Source: Streptomyces sp. NBC_00582
Lineage (GTDB): Bacteria > Actinomycetota > Actinomycetes > Streptomycetales > Streptomycetaceae
DNA: 64,000 nucleotides
Reading direction: 5' to 3'
NCBI RefSeq assembly: GCF_036345155.1
Contig: NZ_CP107772.1
Coordinates: forward strand, 5,208,001-5,272,000
Positions 50,514 through 59,400 of the stretch are shown piece after piece; within the stretch, counting starts at the first letter, position 1, and the number at the start of each line of letters is the position of its first letter. The notes beneath the pieces were generated by a model. The model saw only the letters and a list, made by a program, of their open reading frames with translations, did not search any database and was not told where the DNA came from. Position numbers and translations under genes: made by a program.

Positions 50514-51914
50514 CTACTCCACGCGCCACTTCTGGTTGGGCGTCCCCGAGCAGGTCCACTGCTGGAGCTTCGCCCCGTTGCCGGTCCCGTTGTCCTTGAC
50601 GTCCACGCATTTGTTCGACTGCGGGTTGACGAGGTCACCGGCGTCGCTCAGCACGAACTGCTGGGCCGGGTTGCCGCTGCAGTTGGCGAGCTGGATGACC
50701 GCGCCGTCGTCCTTCGAACCCCACGCGACGTCCATGCACAGGCCGAGCGCGCGGACCGTGCCGTCGCTGCGGAAGTCCCACTTCTGGTTGGCGGAGCCCG
50801 CGCAGTCCCAGATCTGCAGCGGCGTGCCGTCCTTGCCCTTGCCGTTCTGGGCGTCGGTGACGTCGACGCAGCGGTTGGAGGCCCGCCCGATGATGAGCTG
50901 CCCGGCCGCCTCGGTCTGCTCGTCCGAGTCGTCGGATCCGCCACCGCCGCCGCCCGACCCCGAGGACCCGCCCGAACCGCCGCCGGACCCCGACCCGGAG
51001 CCCGACCCCGAGCCGCCGCCGTCACCGTTCTGCGCCGGGGCGGAGGCGGCCGGCTGGTCCGCCGGCGCCTGCGCGGAGGAGTCGGTCTTCGGCACGGACG
51101 GCGCCGCCACGGAGGGGCTCGGCAGCGCGGAGCCGTTCACCTCCACCATCTTCTCCGAGGCGAGGGAGCGCACCTGCGGCTTGTACGTCAGCCAGATCAT
51201 CACGAACGCGATCGTCAGCGCCATCGCGATGCTCAGCGTCGTCGCCAGCCAGCGCGGCAGGAACCCGCGCTGCACGAACGTCCCGTCCACCGAGAGCGGC
51301 ACCGCCCCCGAGCGCTGCACGCTCAGCGCGTACGGCCGCTGCTCCTTGCCGCCGAACCAGATGATCTGCCGGGGCCGCAGCGTGGTGTCCACGAACGCGG
51401 CACGGCCCGGCTCGATCTGCACGTTCGACGGCCGGAACTCGTACGACAGGGTGTCACCGATGTCCGCCCCCGCGACGGACGCGGTGACCCTGCTGTTGCC
51501 GAGGTTGTCGATCGCGAGCCGGGGCCGCCCCCGGAACCGCCCCTTCACGGTCGGCGGGACCAGCTCGGCCCGCACCTCCGTGAACGGGGTGATCGTCAGA
51601 TTCCCCTCCGGCACGGTGGTCGCGTCCGGGTGCTCGGTCGGGGTGATCCGCACCGCGTACGGGTTCGGCCCCGCCGTCGCGTCCGGGGTGCGCGGCGGCG
51701 CGAACGTCAGCTCGACCGTGCCGGTCGTGCCCGGATAGAGCCGCAGCGTCTGCGGCTCCACCGTCGTCCAGGGCGCGACGGCCCCGACGGGCTCGAAACG
51801 GTACTCGTCGACCACGTCACCGGTGTTGCGCACCCTGAGTCTGACGGTCGTACTGCTGCCGGGGTCGACGGTCGCGGCCGCCGGCTCAAGAGAAGTCCAC
51901 AGAGTCACCCTCAC
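50514..51914 (-). CDS. eCIS-locus membrane protein with C-terminal ricin-type lectin domain
   Basis: The 466-aa protein has a soluble N-terminal half of about 215 residues (LWTSLEPAAATVDPGSSTTV, PYAVRITPTEHPDATTVPEG, a beta-sandwich NPQTA-like pair), one membrane helix (LATTLSIAMALTIAFVMIWL, about 223-243), a Ser/Gly linker (GSGSGSGSGSGGGSGG) and a C-terminal beta-trefoil of about 130 residues with QxW-type repeats (NQKWDFRSDG, AQQFVLSDAG, NQKWRVE). By topology the lectin should lie outside the cell. The gene is adjacent to and near-identical in its N-terminal half with the next gene. It resembles the single-pass membrane proteins reported to be required for CIS firing in Streptomyces, but orthology is not shown. 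Confidence 0.8.
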   Translation of the reverse strand: MRVTLWTSLEPAAATVDPGSSTTVRLRVRNTGDVVDEYRFEPVGAVAPWTTVEPQTLRLYPGTTGTVELTFAPPRTPDATAGPNPYAVRITPTEHPDATTVPEGNLTITPFTEVRAELVPPTVKGRFRGRPRLAIDNLGNSRVTASVAGADIGDTLSYEFRPSNVQIEPGRAAFVDTTLRPRQIIWFGGKEQRPYALSVQRSGAVPLSVDGTFVQRGFLPRWLATTLSIAMALTIAFVMIWLTYKPQVRSLASEKMVEVNGSALPSPSVAAPSVPKTDSSAQAPADQPAASAPAQNGDGGGSGSGSGSGSGGGSGGSSGSGGGGGGSDDSDEQTEAAGQLIIGRASNRCVDVTDAQNGKGKDGTPLQIWDCAGSANQKWDFRSDGTVRALGLCMDVAWGSKDDGAVIQLANCSGNPAQQFVLSDAGDLVNPQSNKCVDVKDNGTGNGAKLQQWTCSGTPNQKWRVE

Positions 51915-51962
51915 GGGCCCTTTCGACGGTTTCCTGCACGATGAGGCGCCGGAGCGACAGCC

Positions 51963-53411
51963 TCAAAGAGTGAAGCGGACCGCCTCCAGCTGGAGCTTCC
52001 AGTCCATGGAGCTGCCGCCGTAGATCCACTTGTCCTTGGCGTTGGGGTCCGAGCAGCCGACGCCACGCCAGCCCTTGTCCTTGATGTGCGCGTTCTGACA
52101 GACCGAACTGCCGTCCCCCAGACCGATGGTGAAGCCCTGGAGCGGCGAGACGGCCTCCTTGAGGCTGCCGATGTACATGTCGGCGCCGTCGGCCGCGCTC
52201 GACCACTTGGAGCCGGTCAGCCAGCCCTCGGTCACATGGGCGCCGTTGCCGTTGACGCCCTTGGTGCCCACCGTGGCGATGTTCAGCTCCTTGATGGGCA
52301 GGCTCTTGCCGGTCGTACCGGCGATCGCGCCGTCGCACACCGGGTCCTGCCAGCCGCGGTCGGCGACATAGGCGCGGTAGCAGATGTGCCGGCCGTCGCT
52401 GCGCGCCGCCAGGGCCTGCACCGCGTCGGCGGCGGTCTGCTTCTTCGGCTTGGTGGTCGTGCTCGACGACCCCCCGCCGCTCCCGCTGCCACTCCCACTG
52501 CCGCTACCGCTGCCGCTCCCGGCGGCCGCCGTGTCCCCGCCGGTGTTCGCGGGGACCTCCGGGGCGGCGGGCGCGCTGGTCTCGGCCGCGGGCGGCGCGC
52601 TCTCGATGGGCGCCGAGGGGCTGGGCAGCGCGGTGGCGCCGGCCTCCGCGAGCTTCTCCGTGGCGAGGGAGCGCACCTGCGGCTTGTACGCCAGCCAGAT
52701 CATCACGAACGCGATCGCCAGGGCCATCGTGACGCTCAGCGCGGTCGCCAGCCAGCGCGGCAGGAACCCGCGCTGCACGAACGTCCCGTCGACCTCCAGG
52801 GGCTGCGCCCCCGACCGGCGTACGGCCAGCCGGTAGGGCTGCTCCTCCTTCGACCCGAACCAGATGATCTGCCGGGGCCGCAGGGTGGTGTCCACGAACA
52901 CCGCGCGGCCGGGTTCGATCTGCACGTTGGCGGGCTGGAGCTCGTACTGGAGCCGGTCGCCGTTGTCGCCGCCGCTGAGGGAGGCGGTCACCTTGGTGTT
53001 GCCGAGGTTGTCGATCGCGAGCCGGGGCCGGCCCTTGAAGCGCCCCTTCACGGTCGGCGGGACCAGCTCGGCCCGCACCTCCGTGAACGGGGTGATCGTC
53101 AGATTCCCCTCCGGCACGGTCACCGCGTCCGGGTGCTCGGTGGGCGTGATCCGCACCGCGTACGGGTTCGGCCCCGCCGTCGCGTCCGAGGTACGGGGCG
53201 GAGCGAACGTCAGCTCGACCGTGCCGGTCGTCCCCGGGTACAGCCGCAGAGTCTGCGGCTCCACCGTCGTCCAGGGCGCGACGTCTCCGACGGGCTCGAA
53301 ACGGTACTCGTCGACGACGTCACCGGTGTTGCGCACCCGCAGCCGGACGGTCGCCCGGCTGCCGGGGTCGACGGTGACGGAGGCGGGTTCGAGAGAAGTC
53401 CACAGGCTCAC
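51963..53411 (-). CDS. Paralogous eCIS-locus membrane protein with ChW-like C-terminal domain
   Basis: The 482-aa protein shares about 260 N-terminal residues, including the membrane helix (LATALSVTMALAIAFVMIWL), with its neighbour downstream at well over 80% identity by eye. After a Ser/Gly linker the C-terminal 150 residues differ completely: ALAARSDGRHICYRAYVADR GWQDPVCDGAIAGTTGKSLP, then VTEGWLTGSKWSSAADGADM and KDKGWRGVGCSDPNAKDKWI. The RGWQD and KGWRG pair looks like hydrophobic-W (ChW) repeats that bind surfaces. It starts 302 bp from the divergent sheath operon. I read the pair as a tandem duplication with domain swap. Confidence 0.8.
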   Translation of the reverse strand: MSLWTSLEPASVTVDPGSRATVRLRVRNTGDVVDEYRFEPVGDVAPWTTVEPQTLRLYPGTTGTVELTFAPPRTSDATAGPNPYAVRITPTEHPDAVTVPEGNLTITPFTEVRAELVPPTVKGRFKGRPRLAIDNLGNTKVTASLSGGDNGDRLQYELQPANVQIEPGRAVFVDTTLRPRQIIWFGSKEEQPYRLAVRRSGAQPLEVDGTFVQRGFLPRWLATALSVTMALAIAFVMIWLAYKPQVRSLATEKLAEAGATALPSPSAPIESAPPAAETSAPAAPEVPANTGGDTAAAGSGSGSGSGSGSGSGGGSSSTTTKPKKQTAADAVQALAARSDGRHICYRAYVADRGWQDPVCDGAIAGTTGKSLPIKELNIATVGTKGVNGNGAHVTEGWLTGSKWSSAADGADMYIGSLKEAVSPLQGFTIGLGDGSSVCQNAHIKDKGWRGVGCSDPNAKDKWIYGGSSMDWKLQLEAVRFTL

Positions 53412-53640
53412 GCGGCGACGCTACGGTGTGGCCGGTGACCGAGGTCAGAGGCCACGGGGCAGAGCGGATGCCCGGCAGGACCGCACCGGCTGCCCTCCCG
53501 GCCGGGCAGGCCCCCAGGTCCGTCCCCGGCCCGCCCCCGGAGCCCCTCGGACGCCACCCGCCCCGGGGCGGCACCGAGGTCGCCCCCGAGCCGCCGATTG
53601 CCCCGCCGGGCAGCAAGCATGCCCCCGGACGTGCACGGAA

Positions 53641-53685
53641 GGACGTTTCGAGTGACGCGCTTCGCGCGTGAGGTTGGAAACGTCC
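53641..53685 (+). promoter_or_regulatory. Nested inverted repeats in the leader of the sheath operon
   Basis: GGACGTTTC (53641-53649) pairs with GAAACGTCC (53677-53685), and inside it ACGCGC-TTC-GCGCGT (53655-53669) forms a second perfect hairpin. The pair lies 28-72 nt before the sheath ATG. It could fold in the mRNA leader or serve as a dimeric operator. The 301-bp gap 53412-53712 holds no credible gene; an open frame at 53426-53671 is low-complexity. Confidence 0.55.
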
Positions 53686-53712
53686 TGACGCGTACCCCGA
53701 GGAGAGCACAGC

Positions 53713-55299
53713 ATGCCGTCCTACCTGTCGCCCGGCGTATACGTCGAGGAGGTGGCCAGCGGCTCCCGCCCGATCGAGGGGGTGGGCACCTCGGTGGCGG
53801 CCTTCGTCGGGCTCGCCCCGACCGGCCCGCTCAACGAGCCGACGCTGGTGACCAACTGGACCCAGTACGTGGCGGCGTTCGGTGACTTCACCGACGGGTA
53901 CTACCTGGCGCACTCCGTATACGGCTTCTTCAACAACGGCGGTTCGGCGGCGTACGTCGTCCGGGTCGGCGGCTCCCCGGCGGGTGTGGCCGGCGAGGCC
54001 GCCTCCCCCGCCGCCGTCGCCGGTGCGGCCGCCCCGGCCGCGCTGCCCGCCGGTGAGCCGAAGCAGCTCGGCACCTTCACCGTGACCGCGACCGGCCCGG
54101 GCAACCTGAGCGTCGAGGTCGCGGACGCGGAGGGCGAGGGCCCCGCCGAGCGGTTCAAGCTGATCGTCAAGGACGGCGACCAGCCGGTCGAGACGTTCGA
54201 CGTGTCGGCGAAGAAGGGCAACCGCGCCTACGTCGTCACCCAGGTCAAGGAGCGGTCCCGGCTCATCACCGTGGCCGAGGCCGCGCCGGCCGCGCAGCTC
54301 GCCCGCCCCGAGAACCAGACGGTGGCGCTGCCCTCCGTCTCCGTCTCCGCCGCCGCCCCCGCCGTCCCGGCCACCGAGGAGCCGGCGTCCGTGGGTCCCG
54401 CCCAGTACCTGGGCGACAGCGCCGACCGCACCGGCTTCGGCGGCCTGGAGGCCGTCGACGAGATCTCCATGGTGGCGGTGCCCGACCTGATGGCCGCCTA
54501 CCAGCGCGGCGCGATCGACCTGGAGCAGGTCAAGGCCGTCCAGCTCGGTCTGATCGCGCACTGCGAGCTGATGGGCGACCGCGTCGCGATCATCGACCCG
54601 CCGCCCGGTCTCAACGCCCGCCAGATCCGCGTCTGGCGCCAGGAGACGGCCGGCTACGACTCCAAGTACGCCGCCCTGTACTACCCCTGGATCAAGTCCT
54701 TCGACCCGGCCTCCGGCCAGTCCCGGCTGATCCCGCCGAGCGGCCATGTCGCCGGCGTGTGGGCCCGCAACGACTCCGAGCGCGGTGTGCACAAGGCCCC
54801 CGCGAACGAGGTCGTGCGCGGCGCGGTGGACCTGGAGATCCAGATCACGCGGGGCGAGCAGGACCTGCTCAACCCGATCGGTGTGAACTGCATCCGCGCG
54901 TTCCCGGGCCGGGGCATCCGCATCTGGGGCGCCCGCACCCTGTCCTCGGACCCGGCCTGGCGCTACCTCAACGTCCGCCGGTACTTCAACTACCTGGAGG
55001 AGTCGATCCTGATCGGCACCCAGTGGGTGGTGTTCGAGCCGAACGACCACGCGCTGTGGGCCCGGATCCGGCGCAACGTCTCGGCGTTCCTGGTCAACGA
55101 GTGGCGCAGCGGCGCCCTGTTCGGCGCGAAGCCCGAGGACGCGTACTACGTCAAGTGCGACGAGGAGACCAACCCGCCGGAGTCGGTCGACGTCGGCCGG
55201 GTGGTGTGCGAGATCGGCATCGCGCCGGTCAAGCCGGCCGAGTTCGTGATCTTCCGGCTCGCGCAGTTCTCGAGCGGCAACGGGGAGCTGGAGGAGTAG
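53713..55299 (+). CDS. cis2: eCIS contractile sheath protein
   Basis: The 528-aa protein begins PSYLSPGVYVEEVASGSRPI and carries the tail-sheath core: GVGTSVAAFVGLAPTGPLNE, YGFFNNGGSAAYVVRVGGSP, then a variable surface domain (about 95-250, Ala/Pro-rich), and the C-terminal conserved block RGAVDLEIQITRGEQDLLNP IGVNCIRAFPGRGIRIWGAR TL and NYLEESILIGTQWVVFEPND. This matches Afp2-4/PVC sheath proteins. Only one sheath gene is present here. AGGAG lies about 9 nt before the ATG. It is the first gene of the structural operon. Confidence 0.95.
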   Translation: MPSYLSPGVYVEEVASGSRPIEGVGTSVAAFVGLAPTGPLNEPTLVTNWTQYVAAFGDFTDGYYLAHSVYGFFNNGGSAAYVVRVGGSPAGVAGEAASPAAVAGAAAPAALPAGEPKQLGTFTVTATGPGNLSVEVADAEGEGPAERFKLIVKDGDQPVETFDVSAKKGNRAYVVTQVKERSRLITVAEAAPAAQLARPENQTVALPSVSVSAAAPAVPATEEPASVGPAQYLGDSADRTGFGGLEAVDEISMVAVPDLMAAYQRGAIDLEQVKAVQLGLIAHCELMGDRVAIIDPPPGLNARQIRVWRQETAGYDSKYAALYYPWIKSFDPASGQSRLIPPSGHVAGVWARNDSERGVHKAPANEVVRGAVDLEIQITRGEQDLLNPIGVNCIRAFPGRGIRIWGARTLSSDPAWRYLNVRRYFNYLEESILIGTQWVVFEPNDHALWARIRRNVSAFLVNEWRSGALFGAKPEDAYYVKCDEETNPPESVDVGRVVCEIGIAPVKPAEFVIFRLAQFSSGNGELEE

Positions 55300-55355
55300 G
55301 TCCGTCCGCTCTCTCCTCGTAGCCCTCTCCTCAACCCCCTTAGAAGGAACCGAAG

Positions 55356-55799
55356 ATGAGTCTCCAGCCGGGTGACGCCCTTACTTCGCACAATTTCGGC
55401 CTGCAGATCGACGGCGTGATGGTGGAGTACCTCGCCGAGGTCAGCGGCCTCAGCCTCGAACAGGACGTCATCGAGTACCAGCAGGTCTCCGCGCAGGGCA
55501 AGCCGGTCACCAAGAAGCTGCCGGGCGTGAAGAAGGCGGGCACCTGCACGGTCGTGCGCGGTATGACGCAGTCCGCCGCGTTCAACCAGTGGATCACCGA
55601 GTCGATCAACGGCTCGATGGGCTCCGCCCGCAAGAACGCCACGATCATGGTGATGGACTACATGAACAACCCGGTCAAGCGGTACAACATGCGCAACGCG
55701 TGGTGCAGCAAGATCGACACCAGCACCGTGAAGGCGGGCGAGGCGTCGGCGCTGACCGAGACCGTGACGATCACGTTCGAAGAACTGGTCATCGAGTAA
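55356..55799 (+). CDS. cis1a: eCIS inner tube protein
   Basis: The 147-aa protein matches the gp19/Hcp-like tube family: GDALTSHNFGLQIDGVMVEY, LAEVSGLSLEQDVIEYQQVS, TVVRGMTQSAAFNQWITESI, GSARKNATIMVMDYMNNPVK and SALTETVTITFEELVIE. It should form hexameric rings stacked inside the sheath. GAAGGAA lies 8 nt upstream. Its stop and the next start overlap (TAATG). Confidence 0.94.
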   Translation: MSLQPGDALTSHNFGLQIDGVMVEYLAEVSGLSLEQDVIEYQQVSAQGKPVTKKLPGVKKAGTCTVVRGMTQSAAFNQWITESINGSMGSARKNATIMVMDYMNNPVKRYNMRNAWCSKIDTSTVKAGEASALTETVTITFEELVIE

Positions 55800-56296
55800 T
55801 GCGGCGTACGGCGGTGCGGGCGCCGCGGCCGGAGACGGAGCAGCCCTCCCAGGACTCCCCGGAGTTCCAGGAGGCGGCCCCCCTCCCGCCCTCGGCACCC
55901 GCGCCGGCCCCGGTGCAGCGACAGACGCTCCAGACGGAGTTCGCCTTCGAACTGCCGCGCGGCTACGTCGACGAGGCGGGCACGGTCCACCGCGAGGGCG
56001 TCATGCGGCTGTCGACGGCACGGGACGAACTCGTCCCGCTCCGGGACATCCGCGTCCAGGAGAACCCGGCCTACCTGTCCGTCGTCCTCCTGGGCCGGGT
56101 CATCACCCGCCTGGGCACGCTCCCCCTCGTCCACGACGGCGTGGTGGAGAACATGTTCGCCTCCGACCTGGCCTTCCTCCAGGACTTCTACCGCCAGATC
56201 AACGCCGAGGGACACACCCGCGCCACGGTGGAGTGCCCGCACTGCGCGGAGCCCTTCGAGGTGGAACTGGGCGGGAGCCGCCTGGGGGAATCGTGA
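55799..56296 (+). CDS. eCIS operon protein with zinc-ribbon-like C-terminus and a PVQR motif
   Basis: The 165-aa product has a Pro/Ala-rich N-terminus with PAPAPVQRQTLQTEFAFELP, then a conserved middle (GVMRLSTARDELVPLRDIRV, AYLSVVLLGRVITRLGTLPL, VENMFASDLAFLQDFYRQIN) and CPHCAEPFEVEL, a possible Cys-based zinc site with only one CxxC visible. The middle matches the phage tail-assembly-chaperone-like proteins found after the tube gene in actinobacterial eCIS loci. The PVQR motif is shared with the proline-rich protein two genes on. Translation is coupled to its neighbours on both sides. Confidence 0.75.
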   Translation: MRRTAVRAPRPETEQPSQDSPEFQEAAPLPPSAPAPAPVQRQTLQTEFAFELPRGYVDEAGTVHREGVMRLSTARDELVPLRDIRVQENPAYLSVVLLGRVITRLGTLPLVHDGVVENMFASDLAFLQDFYRQINAEGHTRATVECPHCAEPFEVELGGSRLGES

Positions 56297-56451
56297 CGTA
56301 CGCGACCGACCGACTGCACGAGGAGATCGCGTACGTCGCCTACCACTTCCACTGGTCCCTGGACGACATCCTCGACCTGGAACACCACGACCGCCGCCGC
56401 TGGACGAACCACATCGGCTCCCTGGTGACCCGGGGCGGAACGGAGAGCTGA
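56293..56451 (+). CDS. DUF6760 small eCIS protein
   Basis: The 52-aa protein starts at a GTG overlapping the previous stop (GTGA). It reads TYATDRLHEEIAYVAYHFHW, SLDDILDLEHHDRRRWTNHI and a short tail. The pattern of a small helical protein with HFHWS..DIL.L.H..R..W matches DUF6760 and the T4-type tail-chaperone partner position in phage operons. Such proteins are usually encoded between tube and tape-measure or scaffold genes. It is too short for many gene finders but its place and couplings support it. Confidence 0.8.
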   Translation: MTYATDRLHEEIAYVAYHFHWSLDDILDLEHHDRRRWTNHIGSLVTRGGTES

Positions 56452-56454
56452 GCG

Positions 56455-59400
56455 GTGGGTCTTCTGGATCGATTCCGGGGCGGAAGCCGACGGGGCACGG
56501 GGACACCGGCCCCGGACCCGGGCTCGGGGGCCGGGGCTTCGGACTCCGGGGCGGGCGGTGGTGCTGGTACGTCCGCTGCGGGGGGCGGGGTTTTCGAGGG
56601 GGGCGGACCCGTGGTGGCCGCGTCCTGGACCCAGCTGCCTCCGATCCAGCGAGCCGTGGCGTCCGGTACGGCGGCGGGAGTCGCCGACTCCGGGTTCGGC
56701 GGGCGGCTGGCCACCTGGCAGAACCCGGCCTTCACCGGCGTACGCCCACTGACGGTCCTGGACGGCAACCCGGGCGGGTTGCTGAGCGGGGTGGCGGGGA
56801 CCGCTGCGGCGGGACCGGGTACGCCTGCTGCGCCGACGGGTTCGGGGCCGGGAGCGGGGGCGGGGGTCGGTCCCGGGACGGGTTCGGGTCTTGGGCCGGC
56901 GCCGGTGCCGGTACAGACGGCAGCGCTGCCGGGGCTACCGGGACTGCCGGGACTGCCGGGAGCGGCAGGGGGTCTGCCGGGGGCTGTGCCGGGACGGCCG
57001 GGAGCGGCGCCCGGGCTGCCGGGGGCTGTGCCGGGACGGCCGGGAGCGGCGCCCGGGCTGCCGGGGGCTGTGCCGGGACGGCCGGGAGCGGCGCCCGGGT
57101 TGCCGGGAGCGGCGCCGGGACTGTCGACGGCTGTGCCCGGGCTGCCGAGGGCCGTACCGGGCGGGCAGCGGGCCGTTCCCGTCGTACAGCGAGCTGTTCC
57201 GGGCGCGGGGCAGGCGGCTTCGGGGGCGGCGGGGGGTCGCTCCGGCCTGCCCGGAAGCGGGTCCGGTACGCCGGGGACCGCGCCGAGCCGGGCCGCGTCC
57301 GTGCGTTCGCCGATACGTCCAGGTGCCGTGGCTCCACGGCCAGGTGCGGGACGGACGCCCCCGGTTGCGGGACCCGGCGTCCCCGCTCCGGGATCCATGA
57401 TCCAGCGCGCCACACCCGCTCTTCTGGGTGTCGGGCCCACGCTCCCCGGCACGGGCCCGGCCGTCCCGGGCGCCGCATCCGCGCGGCCCGGGAGCGGGCT
57501 TACGCACCCCGGTGGCGCGTCTGCGCAACCCGGTGCCGCACCCGCGCCCTCCGGTGGCGGGTCGGCCCTGCCCGGCGCCTCGTCCGCCCTGTCCGGTGCG
57601 GGACCCGTCCCCCCGGGACAGTCGTCGCCCGCACCCACGCGCGCGTACCCGAACCGCCCCGGCACCGCACCCGCCCCGCCGGTCGTGCCGGTCGTTCAGC
57701 GGGCCTCGGCAGCAGCGTCGGGATCCTCCCCGGTGGCCCCGGTGGCCGTGTCGAGGCGTACCGGTGACGTGTCGTCCCCGTCCGCCCCGGCCCCCGCGCC
57801 GGTCCCCGGGGTCTCGGCGGGCTCGCCTGCGCGCCCGGTGCCGTCGGCTGCCCCGGCCCGCCCCGGCGCGGTATCGCCGACCGCGCCGCCCCCGATCGGG
57901 GCGCCGCACCGGCCCGACGTCCCGCCCTCGTCGCCCTCGGCTTCCCCCGCCCCGGTCCCGGTCTTCCAACGGCACCCCGTACGCCCCGCGAACCCACCGT
58001 CGGCCACCCCGGCACGGGGCATCCGGGTGTCCCCGGCGGCACCGCGTCCGGCGGCGTCCGCCATCCCCCTGACCAGGTCGGCCCCGGCCCCGGTGCAGCG
58101 GCGTACGCTGCCCGCCCGGCTCCCGTCCGCCCCTGCCGCGCCCCGGGGCAGGAGCACGGACGGCGGCCGTCCGGCGGCCGGAAAGGAACCCGCGCCGGGC
58201 CCGGGCCCGTCGACGGTGGCTGCCCCGGTTCCCCCGCCGGCGGCGGCCGACGGGGTGCCCGCCCCTTCCGGCGGCGGGCATCCCGTACGAGGCCCTGTCC
58301 CCGGCCCCGCCGCCCCGCCTGCGGCGGACCTCCCCGTCCAGCGGGGGGTTTCGCCCATGCCCGAGGGCTCCTCCGCACCGGACGACCGACAAGCCGTACC
58401 CCCGAGTGCCCCGCGTCCAGCCGACCCGCTCCTCCAGCAGACGGCTTCACCCGCGCCCGAGAGCTCCACCACGGCCCCTTCGGCGAACGGCCCGGTCCAG
58501 CGCGCGGCTTCACCCTCCACCAACCTCTCCGTCCAGCGCGCGGCATCACCCGAAACCTCCCCCACGACCCCGAGTACGCCCACGGCGGCCCTCAACCCCC
58601 AACGGCCCGGCCCTGAGCCCGCCGTCCAGCGGGCCGTATCCCCGGCCCCGGTCGCCGACGTACCCGCACCCGCCCTCCGGCGCGAGGACGGCCGTACCCC
58701 CACAGTGACGGAAGGCGGCCGGCCACCGTCCGGCACGCCCGTCCGCCCGGGGGCCCCACGCCCGGTCCAGCGAGCGGCGACCGCACCCACGCCCGCTCCC
58801 CGGGCACCGCAAGCCGCACCCGCCACCGCCCCGACCGAAGCACCTGCCATCCAGCGAGCCGCAGCCCATCCGCCTCACCCGCAGAACGGGCCCGGCCGTC
58901 CAGGTAGCGCCGCCGCCCGGCCCGGCACGCCCACGCCACCCGCCACCGCCTCCCGCCCCCGCACCGGCCTCGGCGCTCCCCTCCCGGCGTCCACCAACTC
59001 ACCTGGCCCCGCGGCCGTTTCGCGCACCCCACAGCCACCCACCACCACACCCCCGGCCGTGCAGCGCGCCACCAAGCCCTCCCCCCTCGGCGCCCCCCTC
59101 CCGGCGTCCACCAACTCACCTGGCCCCGCGGCCGTTTCGCGCACCCCACAGCCACCGACCACCACACCCCCGGCAGTGCAGCGCGCCACCAAGCCCTCCC
59201 CCCTCGGCGCCCCCCTCCCGGCATCCATCAACTCCCCCCGCCCTGAAGCTGGTTCACGCACCTCACAGCCACCGACCACCACACCCCCGGCCGTACAGCG
59301 CGCCACCAAGCCCTCCCCCCTCGGCGCCCCCCTCCCCGCCCGCCCGGCCGCCCCCGCTCCCACCACGCCGACACTCTCCAAGGGCTCCACCGCCCCCACG

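Noticed and set aside
53426..53671. 81-codon plus-strand ORF in the divergent eCIS spacer
   Set aside because: Low-complexity Pro/Arg sequence with no ribosome site; the region is better explained as promoter and leader.
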